From an uncultured Modestobacter sp. (GTDB lineage: Bacteria > Actinomycetota > Actinomycetes > Mycobacteriales > Geodermatophilaceae), in NCBI RefSeq assembly GCF_947486615.1, contig NZ_CANKUD010000011.1:1-64000 (forward strand): a stretch of DNA of 64,000 bases. The letters run 5' to 3'. Positions 48,835 through 61,825 of the stretch are shown piece after piece (positions within the stretch are counted from its first letter, which is position 1; each line of letters begins with the position of its first letter). The notes below the pieces were generated by a model that searched no databases, was not told where the DNA came from, and saw only the letters and a list, made by a program, of their open reading frames with translations. The translations under genes and the position numbers were made by a program.

Positions 48835-49335
48835 TCAGTCCACCACGCGTGGCGGCCCCGTCCACGGGCCGCGCAGCACCTCCGGGAGCGCCGTCGCGAG
48901 GTCCCGGGGGGCGAACCGCTCGGCGCTGTCGATGATCTCCGCCGGCGACCACCAGCGGTGCGGTTCGTCCAGCTGCCGCTCGAGCTCGGTGCGGCCGCTG
49001 ACGTCGACGTCGTGCACCACGTCGCGCAGCACGAAGAAGGTCTCCCGGGCGTCGAGCACGGTGTCGCCCCACTGCCCCTGCCACCGGCGGAGCCAGACCG
49101 GCCCCTCCAGCGCGGCCGGCCCGACGACGAGGCCGGTCTCCTCGGCGAGCTCCCGCACCGCCGCCGTCCGCAGGTCCTCGCCGTCCTCGACGCCACCGCC
49201 GGGGGTGAACCAGTACTCGACGTGGCCGGGGTCGGTGCGTGGCTGCAGGCCGCGACCGCCGAACAGCAGCACCCGCTGCTGCGGGTCGAGCACCAGCACC
49301 CGGGCCGAGGGGCGTACCCAGACCCGGGGCGTCAC
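48835..49335 (-). CDS. NUDIX hydrolase
   Basis: Phosphoanhydride hydrolase of 166 residues. The Nudix box is intact in GGGVEDGEDLRTAAVREL followed by AEETGL, fitting GX5EX7REUXEEXGU. The N-terminal VRPSARVLVLDPQQRVLLFGG strand matches family members near trmD in Actinobacteria. The substrate cannot be predicted. The start overlaps the trmD stop by four bases. Confidence 0.93.
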   Translation of the reverse strand: MTPRVWVRPSARVLVLDPQQRVLLFGGRGLQPRTDPGHVEYWFTPGGGVEDGEDLRTAAVRELAEETGLVVGPAALEGPVWLRRWQGQWGDTVLDARETFFVLRDVVHDVDVSGRTELERQLDEPHRWWSPAEIIDSAERFAPRDLATALPEVLRGPWTGPPRVVD

Positions 49336-50078
49336 GCCGAGGGGTCCGCGTCCAGCGCGGCGCGGTCGGCGGCGGTGAGCGCGCCGTCGGGCAGCGCGGC
49401 GAGCAGGTCGGGACGCCGGTCGGCGGTGCGGCGCAGCGACTCGGCCCGCCGCCAGCGGGCGATGGCCGCGTGGTCACCGGACAGCAGCACCGGCGGGACC
49501 TCGTGCCCGCGCCAGGCCGCCGGCCGGGTGTAGGAGGGCCCCTCGAGCAGCCCGTCGGCGTGCGAGTCGAACTCGACGGAGTCGGCGTTGCCCACCACAC
49601 CGGGGATCAGCCGGGTGACCGCCTCGACCATGACCAGCACGGCTGACTCGCCGCCGGCCAGCACGTAGTCACCGATCGAGACCTCCGACACCGGTCCGGT
49701 CCCGGCGGCCCAGTCGGCCACCCGCTGGTCGATGCCCTCGTAGCGGCCGCAGGCGAACACCAGCCCGGGCTCGGTGGCCCACTGGGCCGCGACCGCCTGG
49801 GTGAACGGCCGGCCGGCCGGGGTGGGGACGACGAGCCGGGTGCCGGGCGGGCGGACCGCTTCCAGGGCCCGCGCCCAGGGCTCGGGGCGCATGACCATGC
49901 CGGGCCCTCCGCCGTACGGGGAGTCGTCGACGGTGCGGTGGACGTCGTCGGTCCACTGCCGCAGGTCGTGCACCCCGACCGAGACCAGCCCTCGGGCCGC
50001 GGCCTTGCCCAGCAGCGACTGGCCCAGCGGGGCGAGGTACTCGGGGAAGATCGTGAGGACGTCGACGCGGAACGTCAC
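49332..50078 (-). CDS. trmD: tRNA (guanine-37-N1)-methyltransferase
   Basis: Prevents frameshifting by methylating G37 of tRNA. The 248-residue product has the SPOUT knot, with MTFRVDVLTIFPEYLAPLG at the N-terminus, PYGGGPGMVMRPEP, ACGRYEGIDQRV, and SIGDYVLAGGESAVLV. It is flanked by rimM (four-base overlap) and the NUDIX gene in the conserved rpsP-rimM-trmD-rplS order. Confidence 0.97.
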   Translation of the reverse strand: MTFRVDVLTIFPEYLAPLGQSLLGKAAARGLVSVGVHDLRQWTDDVHRTVDDSPYGGGPGMVMRPEPWARALEAVRPPGTRLVVPTPAGRPFTQAVAAQWATEPGLVFACGRYEGIDQRVADWAAGTGPVSEVSIGDYVLAGGESAVLVMVEAVTRLIPGVVGNADSVEFDSHADGLLEGPSYTRPAAWRGHEVPPVLLSGDHAAIARWRRAESLRRTADRRPDLLAALPDGALTAADRAALDADPSA

Positions 50079-50590
50079 AGGTCGAGCAGCCCCTCGGGCG
50101 GGTCGATGACCAGCCGGCCGGCGGCGACGTCGACGGTCGGGACGATCGCGGTCACGAACGGCACCAGCAGCTCACCGCCCTCGGGACGGCGCACGACGAG
50201 CAGCTCGGTGCCTTCGTGCCGGACGGCGGTGACCTGGCCGACCGGCGTGCCGTCGGGCAGCTCGGCGGCCAGCCCGACCAGCTGGTGGTCGTAGAAGGAG
50301 TCGGGGTCCTCCAGCTCCGGCAGGGCCGCGACGGGCACCAGGAGCATGGTGTTGCGCAGCGCGTCGGCCGCCTCGCGGTCGGCGACCACAGTGCCGTCGG
50401 GCAGGAGCAGGGTGAGCAGCAAGGTGCCGCTGTGCCAGCGGGCCGCCTCGATGGTCAGCGGCCCCCGCGTGGCGGGCTCGGTGAGCAGCGTGCCGCCCGG
50501 GGCGAACCGCAGGTCGGGGTCGTCGGTGCGCACCTCGACGGTCACCTGACCACGGACACCGTGGGGCCGGCCGATGCGGCCGACCACCAC
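50075..50590 (-). CDS. rimM: Ribosome maturation factor RimM
   Basis: 30S assembly factor that binds S19. The 171-residue product begins with VGRIGRPHGVRGQVTVEVRTDDP, the conserved N-terminal barrel, and ends with the PRC-barrel segment GGELLVPFVTAIVPTVDVAAGRL. It overlaps trmD by four bases and follows the khpA gene by 44 bases. No unusual features. Confidence 0.96.
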   Translation of the reverse strand: MVVGRIGRPHGVRGQVTVEVRTDDPDLRFAPGGTLLTEPATRGPLTIEAARWHSGTLLLTLLLPDGTVVADREAADALRNTMLLVPVAALPELEDPDSFYDHQLVGLAAELPDGTPVGQVTAVRHEGTELLVVRRPEGGELLVPFVTAIVPTVDVAAGRLVIDPPEGLLDL

Positions 50591-50634
50591 GGTGTCGGTG
50601 TTCTGCGGGGTGGCGCCGGAGGCGCCGGGAGTGC

Positions 50635-50871
50635 TCAGCGCCCGTCGGTGTCGACGACGTCGACCCGCAGGCCGCGCCCACCGACACCGGTCATGACCTG
50701 GCGCAGCGCCTTGGCGGTGCGCCCGCCGCGGCCGATGACCTTGCCGAGGTCGTCGGGGTGCACCCGGACCTCGAGGGTCTTGCCGCGACGGCCGTTGACC
50801 ATGTCGACCACGACGTCGTCGGGGTTGTCGACGATGCCCTTGACCAGGTGCTCGAGCGCTTCTTCGAGCAC
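50635..50871 (-). CDS. khpA: KH-domain RNA-binding protein KhpA
   Basis: Small RNA-binding protein of 78 residues consisting almost entirely of one KH domain, with GKVIGRGGRTAKALRQVM as the GXXG core. It sits between rpsP and rimM in many Gram-positives and forms a complex with KhpB elsewhere. It follows rpsP by three bases, so it is likely translationally linked to it. Confidence 0.95.
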   Translation of the reverse strand: MLEEALEHLVKGIVDNPDDVVVDMVNGRRGKTLEVRVHPDDLGKVIGRGGRTAKALRQVMTGVGGRGLRVDVVDTDGR

Positions 50872-50874
50872 GTC

Positions 50875-51369
50875 TTACTCGGCGGGCGTCTCGGCCGGGG
50901 CGCCGGAGGCGGCGGACCCGGAACCGGCGGCGCCGGCCGCCTCGGCCACTGCCTCGGCCGGAGCGGAGGCGGCGTCGGCCTTGGGAGCGGCCTTCTTCTT
51001 CGGCGTGGTGGCGTCGGTGGCCGGCTCGCCCATGGCGGCGCGGGCGGCCTCCTCGTAGACGGCCTTCTTGTCGGCCTTGGGAGCCGCGACCTTCATCGGG
51101 GCCGGAGCCGGCTCGCCCTTGAACTTCTGCCAGTCACCGGTGACCCGGAGGATGGCGGCGACGGCCTCGGTCGGCTGGGCGCCGACACCCAGCCAGTAGG
51201 CGGCGCGCTCGGCGTCGACCTCGATGAAGGAGGGGTCCTCCTTCGGGTGGTACTTGCCGATCGTCTCGATCGAGCGACCGTCCCGCTTGGTGCGGGCGTC
51301 GGCGACGACGATGCGGTAGTACGGCGCGCGCATCTTGCCCAGGCGCATGAGCTTGATCTTGGTGGCCAC
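50875..51369 (-). CDS. rpsP: 30S ribosomal protein S16
   Basis: Assembly protein of the small subunit. The core ([56 protein letters not shown]) ends near residue 85; about 80 more residues form an Ala/Lys/Glu-rich tail. The GTG start at 51369 with GAGGAGC upstream gives the expected [10 protein letters not shown]-terminus. It heads the rpsP-khpA-rimM-trmD operon. Confidence 0.95.
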   Translation of the reverse strand: MATKIKLMRLGKMRAPYYRIVVADARTKRDGRSIETIGKYHPKEDPSFIEVDAERAAYWLGVGAQPTEAVAAILRVTGDWQKFKGEPAPAPMKVAAPKADKKAVYEEAARAAMGEPATDATTPKKKAAPKADAASAPAEAVAEAAGAAGSGSAASGAPAETPAE

Positions 51370-51498
51370 GGTGTGTGGTGTGCTCCTCGAACGTGTGTGG
51401 TTGCTCGCCGGAGAAGACGCGTGGGGGTACGCCGGGGCGGAGCGATGGACACGGGCGGGAAACGGTGAGAGGGCCGTCTCCGCCGTGTTCGACAGACC

Positions 51499-51927
51499 AT
51501 GATGCCAGATGTGGCGACTGCTCCTGAACCCCAGCCCGGCGTCGTGCACCACATCGAGCTGTGGGTGCCCCACCTCGGCCGGGCCACCCGGTCATGGGGC
51601 TGGCTGCTGGGGTCGCTCGGCGCGCAGCCGTTCCAGTCCTGGGAGCACGGCCGCTCGTGGCGCTGGGCCGACGGGAGCTACCTCGTCGTCGAGCAGTCAC
51701 CGGCGCTGGTCGGCGACCGGCACGAGCGCTGCGCTCCCGGCCTGAACCACGTGGCGTTCTGGGCCGGCTCCCCGGCGGAGCTGGACGCGCTGGTCGCCGA
51801 GGCGCCGGCGCACGGCTGGTCGCTGCTGTTCGGCGACCGGCACCCCTTCGCCGGGGGCCCGGACCACCGGGCGGCCTACCTCGCCGACGCCGACGGCTAC
51901 GAGGTGGAGCTGGTCGCCCGCCCGTGA
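51499..51927 (+). CDS. VOC family (glyoxalase-fold) protein
   Basis: Protein of 142 residues with the vicinal-oxygen-chelate fold: [22 protein letters not shown] at the start, [17 protein letters not shown] in the middle, and [21 protein letters not shown] at the end. Putative metal ligands are His in HHIEL, His in LNHVAF and Glu in YEVELVA. Members include glyoxalase, dioxygenases and fosfomycin-type resistance proteins; the substrate is unknown. It ends four bases before a convergent gene. Confidence 0.88.
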   Translation: MMPDVATAPEPQPGVVHHIELWVPHLGRATRSWGWLLGSLGAQPFQSWEHGRSWRWADGSYLVVEQSPALVGDRHERCAPGLNHVAFWAGSPAELDALVAEAPAHGWSLLFGDRHPFAGGPDHRAAYLADADGYEVELVARP

Positions 51928-51931
51928 GGGC

Positions 51932-52303
51932 TCACTCCCCGGCGTCGTCCGGGGGCAACACCGGACCGTCCGGGGGCACCAGGAAGCCGCCCCAGCCGTC
52001 GTAGTGACCACCGTGCCGGCCGACGATGCCGACGACCTCGCGGGTGAAGGCGGCCGCGGTGTCGTGGTCGACGGCGGTCATCGCGCTGAACTCCAGCCAG
52101 ACGGTGAGCAGCCGGCGGTACAGCCCGTCGACCCGGTAGCCGGCCGCGGTGAGCTCCTCCCCGGCCGCCGTCGCCGCCGACCGGCTGCGGAACCCGGCCA
52201 GGTGGTCGATCGGCCGGGGCGCGTGCACCTGGTCACCGTGGCCGAGGTTGGCCTCGACCGTCTGCGCGGTCGTCCGCAGCTGCTGCTCCAGGTCCTCGGC
52301 CAC
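51932..52303 (-). CDS. RraB-like ribonuclease E inhibitor
   Basis: Protein of 123 residues resembling RraB, which inhibits RNase E in gammaproteobacteria. Visible blocks are AATAAGEELTAAGYRVDG, LLTVWLEFSAMTAVDHDTAA and GIVGRHGGHYDGWGGFLVP. No RNase E gene is in the window, and the actinobacterial target is not known. It lies 52 bases downstream of proS. The assignment rests on family resemblance and is moderately firm. Confidence 0.72.
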   Translation of the reverse strand: MAEDLEQQLRTTAQTVEANLGHGDQVHAPRPIDHLAGFRSRSAATAAGEELTAAGYRVDGLYRRLLTVWLEFSAMTAVDHDTAAAFTREVVGIVGRHGGHYDGWGGFLVPPDGPVLPPDDAGE

Positions 52304-52355
52304 GACAGCAGTGCACCACGCCGGTCCGCCCCCGCCGGGCAGGCGGGGGCGGACC

Positions 52356-54104
52356 TCAGCTCCGGACGGCGGCGAGCACGGCCTCGCGGGCGTCGGCGAC
52401 CGGCACCTCGGACCGCTCCCCCGTCGCCCGGTCGCGCACCTCGATGACGCCCTCGGCCAGGCCGCGGCCCACCGTGACGATCGTCGGCATCCCGAGCAGC
52501 TCGGCGTCCTTGAACTTCACGCCCGGGGAGACCTTGGGCCGGTCGTCCAGCAGCACGGTCAGCCCGGCGGCGACCAGCTCGCCGGCGAGGGTCTCGGCGT
52601 AGGAGAAGACGGCGGCGTCCTTGCCGGTGGCGACCAGGTGGACGTCGGCCGGGGCGACCTCGCGCGGCCAGACCAGCCCGAGCTCGTCGTGCATCGACTC
52701 GGCGATCGCGGCGACGGCGCGGGAGACGCCGATGCCGTAGGAGCCCATGGTGACGGTGACGAGCTTGCCGTTCTCGTCGAGCACCTTGAGGTCGAGCGCC
52801 TCGGCGTACTTGCGGCCGAGCTGGAAGATGTGGCCCATCTCCACGCCGCGGGCGAGCTCCAGCGGGCCGGAACCGTCCGGCGCCGGGTCGCCGGCCAGCA
52901 CCTCGGCCGCCTCGATGACGCCGTCCCAGCTGAAGTCACGCCCGGCGACCAGGTCGAAGACGTGCTTGCCGGCCTCGTTGGCGCCGGTGACCCAGCGGGA
53001 GCCGGGGACGACGCGGGGGTCGACCAGGTAGCGGATGCCGGCCTTGCCCTCGCTGCCCAGCACCTGCGGGCCGATGTAGCCCTTGACCAGGTCGGGGTGG
53101 GCGGCGAAGTCGGTGAACGGCTCGACCTCGGCCGGGGCGACCTGGGCCTCCAGCCGCTTGGTGTCGACCTCCCGGTCACCGGGCAGGCCGACCACCAGCG
53201 GCTCGCGCGTGCCGTCGGGGTGCACCAGGGTGACCACGACGTTCTTCAGCGTCTGCGCCGCGGTGTAGCCGGCGTCGGGGAACAGCTCGTTCGCCACCGC
53301 CACCAGCGTCTCGATCGTGGGGGTGTCCGGGGTGTCCTCGACGTGCGCCTCGGGCAGCCCGTCGAACGGGACCGACTCCGGGACGACGGTGGAGACCGCC
53401 TCCACGTTGGCGGCGTACCCGCCGGGCGAGCGGACGAAGGTGTCCTCGCCGATCGAGGTGGGGTGCAGGAACTCCTCGCTCCTGGAGCCGCCCATCGCCC
53501 CGGACATCGCCGAGACGATCACGTACTCCAGGCCCAGCCGGTCGAAGATCTTGATGTAGGCGGCGCGGTGCGCGGCGTAGGAGCGGTCCAGCCCGGCGTC
53601 GTCCACGTCGAAGGAGTAGCTGTCCTTCATGGTGAACTCGCGGCCTCGGAACAGCCCGGCCCGGGGCCGCGCCTCGTCCCGGTACTTGGTCTGGATCTGG
53701 TACAGCGAGACCGGCAGGTCCTTGTAGGAGCCGTAGAGGTCCTTCACCAGGAGGGTGAACATCTCCTCGTGGGTGGGGCCGAGGAGGAAGTCGTTGCCCC
53801 GGCGGTCCTGGAGCCGGAAGAGGTTGTCGCCGTACTCGGTCCAGCGGCCGGTCGCCTCGTAGGGCTCGCGCGGCAGCAGCGCCGGGAAGTGCACCTCCTG
53901 CGCGCCCATCGCGTCCATCTCCTCGCGGACGATGCGCTCGACGTTCCGGAACACCCGCCAGCCCAGCGGCAGCCAGGTGAACCCACCCGGGGCGGCGCGG
54001 CGGATGTACCCACCGCGGGCCAGCAGCCGGTGGCTGGGGACCTCGGCGTCGGCGGGGTCGTCGCGCAGCGTGCGCAGGAACAGGGAGGACATCCGAAGGA
54101 GCAC
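52356..54104 (-). CDS. proS: Prolyl-tRNA synthetase
   Basis: Charges tRNA-Pro. The 582-residue bacterial-type enzyme has motif 2 in [22 protein letters not shown], the INS editing insertion in the middle, and the C-terminal anticodon-binding domain with [18 protein letters not shown]. The GTG at 54104 yields [19 protein letters not shown], matching the usual N-terminus. It lies between the amidohydrolase and an RraB-like gene. Confidence 0.97.
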   Translation of the reverse strand: MLLRMSSLFLRTLRDDPADAEVPSHRLLARGGYIRRAAPGGFTWLPLGWRVFRNVERIVREEMDAMGAQEVHFPALLPREPYEATGRWTEYGDNLFRLQDRRGNDFLLGPTHEEMFTLLVKDLYGSYKDLPVSLYQIQTKYRDEARPRAGLFRGREFTMKDSYSFDVDDAGLDRSYAAHRAAYIKIFDRLGLEYVIVSAMSGAMGGSRSEEFLHPTSIGEDTFVRSPGGYAANVEAVSTVVPESVPFDGLPEAHVEDTPDTPTIETLVAVANELFPDAGYTAAQTLKNVVVTLVHPDGTREPLVVGLPGDREVDTKRLEAQVAPAEVEPFTDFAAHPDLVKGYIGPQVLGSEGKAGIRYLVDPRVVPGSRWVTGANEAGKHVFDLVAGRDFSWDGVIEAAEVLAGDPAPDGSGPLELARGVEMGHIFQLGRKYAEALDLKVLDENGKLVTVTMGSYGIGVSRAVAAIAESMHDELGLVWPREVAPADVHLVATGKDAAVFSYAETLAGELVAAGLTVLLDDRPKVSPGVKFKDAELLGMPTIVTVGRGLAEGVIEVRDRATGERSEVPVADAREAVLAAVRS

Positions 54105-54150
54105 GCCAGGAGTGTCCCAGGCGTCCACCGGACGCCGTCCATCGGTTTGC

Positions 54151-55245
54151 TCAGCCGACGACGCGGCCGCGCAGCACGGTTCGGTGCGGCCGCTGTAACG
54201 AGTCGAGGTCGGCGCGGGGGTCGGTGTCGTAGACGACCAGGTCGGCCGGGGCGCCCTCCTCGATGCCCGGCAGGCCCAGCCACTCCCGCGCCGCCCAGGA
54301 GCCGGCGGCCAGGGCGGCCTCGGCGGGCAGCCCGGCGGCGTGCAGCGCGCGGATCTCGTCGGCGATCACCCCGTGGTCGATGCCGCCGCCGGCGTCGGTG
54401 CCGGCGAACACCGGCACGCCCGCCTCGAAGGCTGCCCGCACCACCGCGCCGGAGCTCGCGTACAGCCGCCGCATCGTGGAGGCGTAGGCCGGGAACCGCT
54501 TCTCCCCCGCGGCCGCGAAGCCGGGGAAGTTCTCCACGTTCACCAGCGTCGGGACGACGGCGGTGCCCCGCCGCGCCATCTCCCCGACCAGCTCCTCGGT
54601 CAGCCCGGTGCCGTGCTCGATGCAGTCGATGCCGGCGGCCAGCAGGGCCGGCAGCGCGTCGGTGCCGAAGGTGTGCGCGGTGACCCGGGCGCCCTCGGCG
54701 TGGGCGGCCTCGATCGCCGCGGTGAGCACCTCGGCGGGCCACTCGGGGGCCAGGTCGCCGATGCCGCGGTCGATCCAGTCACCCACCAGCTTGACCCAGC
54801 CGTCGCCGCGCCGGGCCTGCACCCGCACTGCGTCGACCAGGTCGGCGGGCTCGAGCTCGAGAGCCAGCCCGGGGATGTAGCGGCGGGGCGCGGCCAGGTG
54901 GCGGCCGGCCCGGATGACCCGGGGCAGGTCGAGGTGCTCGTCGAGCACCCGGGTGTCGACCGGGGAGCCGCAGTCACGCAGCGCCAGCACCCCGGCGTCC
55001 CGCTCGGTGAGCGCCTGGGCACGCAGGTCGTCGACCCCGGGCAGGTGCTCACCTCCCCGGCCGAGCCCGACGTGGCAGTGCGCGTCGACCAGGCCGGGGA
55101 GCAGCCAGCCACCGCGGCTGACCGTCTCCGCACCCGGCACCGGCTGATGAGTGATCCGCCCCCCGGTGACCCACAGGTCGCGGTGCTCGCCCTCGGGCAG
55201 GACGACGCCGGACAGATGCAGGTCGGGCAGGGCGGGGGCGGTCAC
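54151..55245 (-). CDS. Amidohydrolase superfamily protein
   Basis: Metal-dependent hydrolase of 364 residues. The HxH pair is in [11 protein letters not shown], the likely carboxylated lysine in GWVKLVGDW, further ligands in [11 protein letters not shown] and IEHGTGL, and the catalytic Asp in [10 protein letters not shown]. It resembles imidazolonepropionase or prolidase-like members, but the substrate is unknown. The start is five bases after the ffh stop, so it is co-transcribed with ffh and proS. Confidence 0.9.
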   Translation of the reverse strand: MTAPALPDLHLSGVVLPEGEHRDLWVTGGRITHQPVPGAETVSRGGWLLPGLVDAHCHVGLGRGGEHLPGVDDLRAQALTERDAGVLALRDCGSPVDTRVLDEHLDLPRVIRAGRHLAAPRRYIPGLALELEPADLVDAVRVQARRGDGWVKLVGDWIDRGIGDLAPEWPAEVLTAAIEAAHAEGARVTAHTFGTDALPALLAAGIDCIEHGTGLTEELVGEMARRGTAVVPTLVNVENFPGFAAAGEKRFPAYASTMRRLYASSGAVVRAAFEAGVPVFAGTDAGGGIDHGVIADEIRALHAAGLPAEAALAAGSWAAREWLGLPGIEEGAPADLVVYDTDPRADLDSLQRPHRTVLRGRVVG

Positions 55246-55249
55246 CGGA

Positions 55250-56824
<1,575 letters not shown>

Positions 56825-57022
56825 AACACGTCCTCAGGCAGTCGGGCGTGCAGCCGGCGGCCGGCCCACGGTGCTGATCAGCGGGCCGGACGGCGCGGCT
56901 CGGGCTCCCGGGGCCACCCCGGGGCCGTCACGCCATCTGGCACCAGCGTAATGGCCCGGCGACCACGTCCACCGCCGAGCGCCGTCGGCCCGTTCAGGGT
57001 CCTGCGCGGAGCGGGTCCTCGA

Positions 57023-57214
57023 TCAGGCGGCGGAGCGCCAGGCCACCGCGGCCGGCCGGTGCGCGTCCCCGACGACGACGGCGGTGCCGCACTCGACGCA
57101 GGCCCACTCCGGGCAGTCGCCGCCGTCCTCGGTGTGCCCGTCGACGCAGGCGGGCTGCTCGAAGTCGGTGTCGCGCTCGCAGGTGGGGCAGGGCCACTGC
57201 TGGAGGTCGGTCAC
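57023..57214 (-). CDS. Small zinc-ribbon-like protein
   Basis: Protein of 63 residues with two CxxC-type knuckles: CPTC at residues 9-12 and a cysteine cluster in CVDGHTEDGGDCPEWACVECG. It contains no other recognisable domain. The GTG start at 57214 has GAGGGGAC upstream. It lies between ffh and glnD in the same orientation. A metal-binding or redox role is plausible; no function is known. Confidence 0.65.
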   Translation of the reverse strand: MTDLQQWPCPTCERDTDFEQPACVDGHTEDGGDCPEWACVECGTAVVVGDAHRPAAVAWRSAA

Positions 57215-57309
57215 GGGTGCGTCCCCTCTCGTCTCGGCGCCGGTCGTCGGGAGCGGGCTCCCGTCCGGCACGGCGAACGTCTCACGGGGGTCCGACAGAA
57301 CCGCGGACG

Positions 57310-59706
57310 TCAGCCCGGCGGCGTGTCGCGCTTGACGCCGGGGGCGTCGACCGTCGTCCCGCCCGGTGCGCCCCCCGCCGCGGAGACCAGGGCGGACTCG
57401 ATGTCCCGCCGCCGGTCGGCATCCATCACCCCGCCGGCCGGGTCGCTGACGTAGAAGGAATCCAGTGCGTCGGCGCCGAGGGTCTCGATCCGCGCGGAGG
57501 TGACGTCCAGCCCCTGGTCGGCCAGGGCCGCGGTCAACCGGTAGAGCAGCCCCGCCCGGTCCCCGGCCCGGACCTCGACGATGCTCGACGCCGCACCCGC
57601 CACCTCGTGGTCGTACCAGGAGATCCGCGGCGGGGCCGCCCGGTCGCCGTGCTGCCGGTAGTCGATCTCCCGCTGCCGCAGCCGCTCGGCCAGCGGCAGG
57701 GTGCCCTCCAGCGCCGCCCGGACCCCGTCGGCCAGGATCTCCGGCACCGGCGCCCGGCCGAACCGCGGCCGGACGTCGAACACCGAGGTCGCCTGGCCCT
57801 CGGAGACCGAGGTGCTGGCCGCGCGCACGTCGAGCTGGTTGAGCGCCAGCACGCCCGCGAACCGGCTGAACAGCCCCGGCCGGTCCGGTGCCACGAAGGT
57901 CACCTGCTGGCCGTCGGTGACGTCCTGCACGCCGACGGAGACCCGGCCGGCCCCGCCCGGGGCCCCCGGGACAGCGGCGCTGACCTGGGGAGCGGTCGGG
58001 GCGAGCACCGGGCCCGGGGCGGGGGCGGCGACCAGCCGGGCCTGCACCCGGGCCACCAGTGCGGCGACCAGATGGGCCTTCCACGGCGACCATGCCGAAC
58101 TGCTCGTCGCCGCCCCGTCGGCCTGGGCCAGGGCGTGCAGCAGCTCCAGCAGGGCGACGTCACCGCCGATCGTGTCCGCGACCCGGTCGATGGTGGCCAG
58201 GTCGTCGATGTCCCGCCGGGTCGCGGTGGCCGGCAGCAGCAGGTGGTGGCGCACCATCGCGGCCAGGGTGGCGACGTCCGGTGGGGAGAAACCCATCCGG
58301 GTGGCGACCTCGGCGGCGATCAGCTCACCGACGACGCTGTGGTCACCGGGCCAGCCCTTGCCGATGTCGTGCAGCAGCGCACCGACCAGCAGCAGGTCGG
58401 GCCGGTCGACGTCCCGGGTCAGCTCGGCGGCCGCGGCAGCGGCCTCCACCAGGTGCCGGTCGACGGTGAACCGGTGCCACGGGTGACGCTGGGGCAGCGA
58501 CCGCACCCGGTCCCACTCCGGCAGCATCCGGGACAGCAGCCCCTCCTGGTCCAGCTGCTCCAGCACCGGCACCGCGCTCCGTCCGCTGGCCAGCAGCCGC
58601 AGGAAGGACCAGCGGACCTCCGGCGGCCACGGTTCGGGCAGCGCCGGGGCGTGCGCCGCGAGCACCTTGAGCGTGTACGGGGACAGCAGCAGGTCCGCCC
58701 GCGCGGCGGCCGCGGCACCGCGCAGCACCAGGCCGGGGTCGGCCGCGGGCCGGGCGTCCCGGGCCAGCACCACCTCGTCGCCCTGCCGCACCAGCCCCTC
58801 GGCCAGCGGCTCGCGGCGCACCCGGCGGTAGCGGGCGCGGGGACGGCGCACCAGCGAGGCCTCGACCCGGCGCCACGTCTCGTCCGCGACGAACGCCAGC
58901 CGGCGACCGGCCAGGCTCACCCGGCGCAGCAGGACGTCGTCGTCGGCCAGCCCGAGGGCCAAGGCGACCGGCCGCTGCTCCTGGCGCACCAGCGCGTCGG
59001 TGGGCCGGCCGGTGCTGGTGCGCAGCGCGTCGCGGACGTCCAGCAGGAAGGCGTAGGCCTCCCCCGCGTCGGCCGGTGGTTCGTCGGCCAGCTGAGCGGC
59101 GGCCAGCGCGCGCAGCACCTGCCCCTCCCGCAGCCCGCCGTAGGCCTCCTTGAGGTCGGGCTCGAGCAGGAAGCCCAGCTCGCCGATCCGGCGGCTCCGG
59201 TCGCGGCGCAGGTCGCGCAGCTGGGGCAGCAGCCGGCCGGCGTGCTGCCGCCACGAGCCCAGCGTCGCCGTCCGCAGTGCAGCGGTGACGTCGGGGTCGC
59301 CGGCGACGTGCCGGGCGTCGAGCAGGCCGAGCCCGGCCTTGACGTCGTCCCCGGCGACCGAGACCGCCTCGGCGACGGTGCGCACGGAGTGGTCCAGCCG
59401 CACCCCGGCGTCCCAGACCGGGTACCAGAGCGCGTCGGCCAGCGCCGCGATCTCGGCCCGGCCGTCGTGCACGAGCACCAGGTCGAGGTCGCCGTGCGGC
59501 GGGAGCTCGCGGCGTCCGAGGCTGCCCACCGCCACCAGCGCGACGCCGGTCTGCGCCGGCTCGGCCGGCGAGCTCCCCCGCCGCCGGGACGGGCGCGGGG
59601 TGCCGGCGAGCGCGTCGGCCAGCAGGCCGGCCAGCCAGTCGTCGAACTCCTGCACGCGCTCGGCGCGGGGCAGGGCCATCACAGCGGCCAGGTCGAGCAC
59701 GGGCAC
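57310..59706 (-). CDS. glnD: [Protein-PII] uridylyltransferase/uridylyl-removing enzyme
   Basis: Modifies the nitrogen sensor GlnB in response to glutamine (in Actinobacteria it acts as an adenylyltransferase). The 798-residue protein has the nucleotidyltransferase motif GSLGRRELPPHGDLDLVLVH, an HD domain with LLHDIGKG, and two C-terminal ACT domains. It follows glnB by 138 bases containing a strong hairpin. The amt-glnB-glnD order is identical to mycobacteria. Confidence 0.96.
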   Translation of the reverse strand: MPVLDLAAVMALPRAERVQEFDDWLAGLLADALAGTPRPSRRRGSSPAEPAQTGVALVAVGSLGRRELPPHGDLDLVLVHDGRAEIAALADALWYPVWDAGVRLDHSVRTVAEAVSVAGDDVKAGLGLLDARHVAGDPDVTAALRTATLGSWRQHAGRLLPQLRDLRRDRSRRIGELGFLLEPDLKEAYGGLREGQVLRALAAAQLADEPPADAGEAYAFLLDVRDALRTSTGRPTDALVRQEQRPVALALGLADDDVLLRRVSLAGRRLAFVADETWRRVEASLVRRPRARYRRVRREPLAEGLVRQGDEVVLARDARPAADPGLVLRGAAAAARADLLLSPYTLKVLAAHAPALPEPWPPEVRWSFLRLLASGRSAVPVLEQLDQEGLLSRMLPEWDRVRSLPQRHPWHRFTVDRHLVEAAAAAAELTRDVDRPDLLLVGALLHDIGKGWPGDHSVVGELIAAEVATRMGFSPPDVATLAAMVRHHLLLPATATRRDIDDLATIDRVADTIGGDVALLELLHALAQADGAATSSSAWSPWKAHLVAALVARVQARLVAAPAPGPVLAPTAPQVSAAVPGAPGGAGRVSVGVQDVTDGQQVTFVAPDRPGLFSRFAGVLALNQLDVRAASTSVSEGQATSVFDVRPRFGRAPVPEILADGVRAALEGTLPLAERLRQREIDYRQHGDRAAPPRISWYDHEVAGAASSIVEVRAGDRAGLLYRLTAALADQGLDVTSARIETLGADALDSFYVSDPAGGVMDADRRRDIESALVSAAGGAPGGTTVDAPGVKRDTPPG

Positions 59707-59734
59707 CTCTCGGTCGGGTCCTCAGCGGGGGAAC

Positions 59735-59780
59735 GACGTCGGCCGGGGCAGCGGGTCTCCCCACCACCCCGGCCGACGTC
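59735..59780 (-). terminator. Hairpin between glnB and glnD
   Basis: Perfect 14-base stem GACGTCGGCCGGGG (59735-59748) with its complement (59767-59780) and an 18-base loop, between glnB and glnD. It may attenuate glnD relative to amt-glnB. Confidence 0.6.
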
Positions 59781-59844
59781 CGAACCCGGCCCCGTCCCGA
59801 GGCTCACCCGAGCGTGCGAGGGATGAGGAGGACGGGGTCCTTTC

Positions 59845-61529
<1,685 letters not shown>

Positions 61530-61640
61530 GGCAACCTCCTGAGGGTGTCGTCGGCCGTCGGCCGCAAGCGGGGGCCCCGAGGGGCCTCGGGCGAGCCACC
61601 GCCGGAGCCGGCGGTGTGCAGGAGACGGTGCCGACACCGT

Positions 61641-61679
61641 GTTTCCGGGGACGGTCTGGACGTGTTTCGCCACCGTGAA
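61641..61679 (-). promoter_or_regulatory. Candidate GlnR-binding site upstream of amt
   Basis: On the minus strand TTCAC, six bases and GAAAC (61679-61664) fit the GlnR half-site gTnAC-n6-GaAAC; a second GAAAC follows 18 bases later (61645-61641), one base off the usual 17. GlnR activates amt-glnB-glnD in Streptomyces and mycobacteria. The 365-base gap between amt and cbiM holds this and the box before cbiM, with no gene. Confidence 0.5.
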
Positions 61680-61802
61680 CTCACGCACGCGTGTCGCCGT
61701 CCCGTGTTCCAACGGTGTTGCGCGGACCCCGCCCGGCACTCCTGGTGACCGGTCGCTGCCAGCACCGGTCGTTCACCGGAGCTTCTTGCGACGCATGTGC
61801 AG

Positions 61803-61825
61803 TTGCCAAGGAGCTGCAATAAGGT
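61803..61825 (+). promoter_or_regulatory. Candidate Nur box and -10 of the cbiMNQO operon
   Basis: TTGCCAAGGAGCTGCAA (61803-61819) has the TTGC-N9-GCAA outer bases of the nickel-uptake regulator Nur consensus tTGCaa-N5-ttGCAA, with inner mismatches. TAAGGT directly follows (61820-61825) as a -10 box about 70 bases upstream of cbiM. A nickel-bound Nur bound here would block the promoter. No B12-riboswitch signature is visible. Confidence 0.45.
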
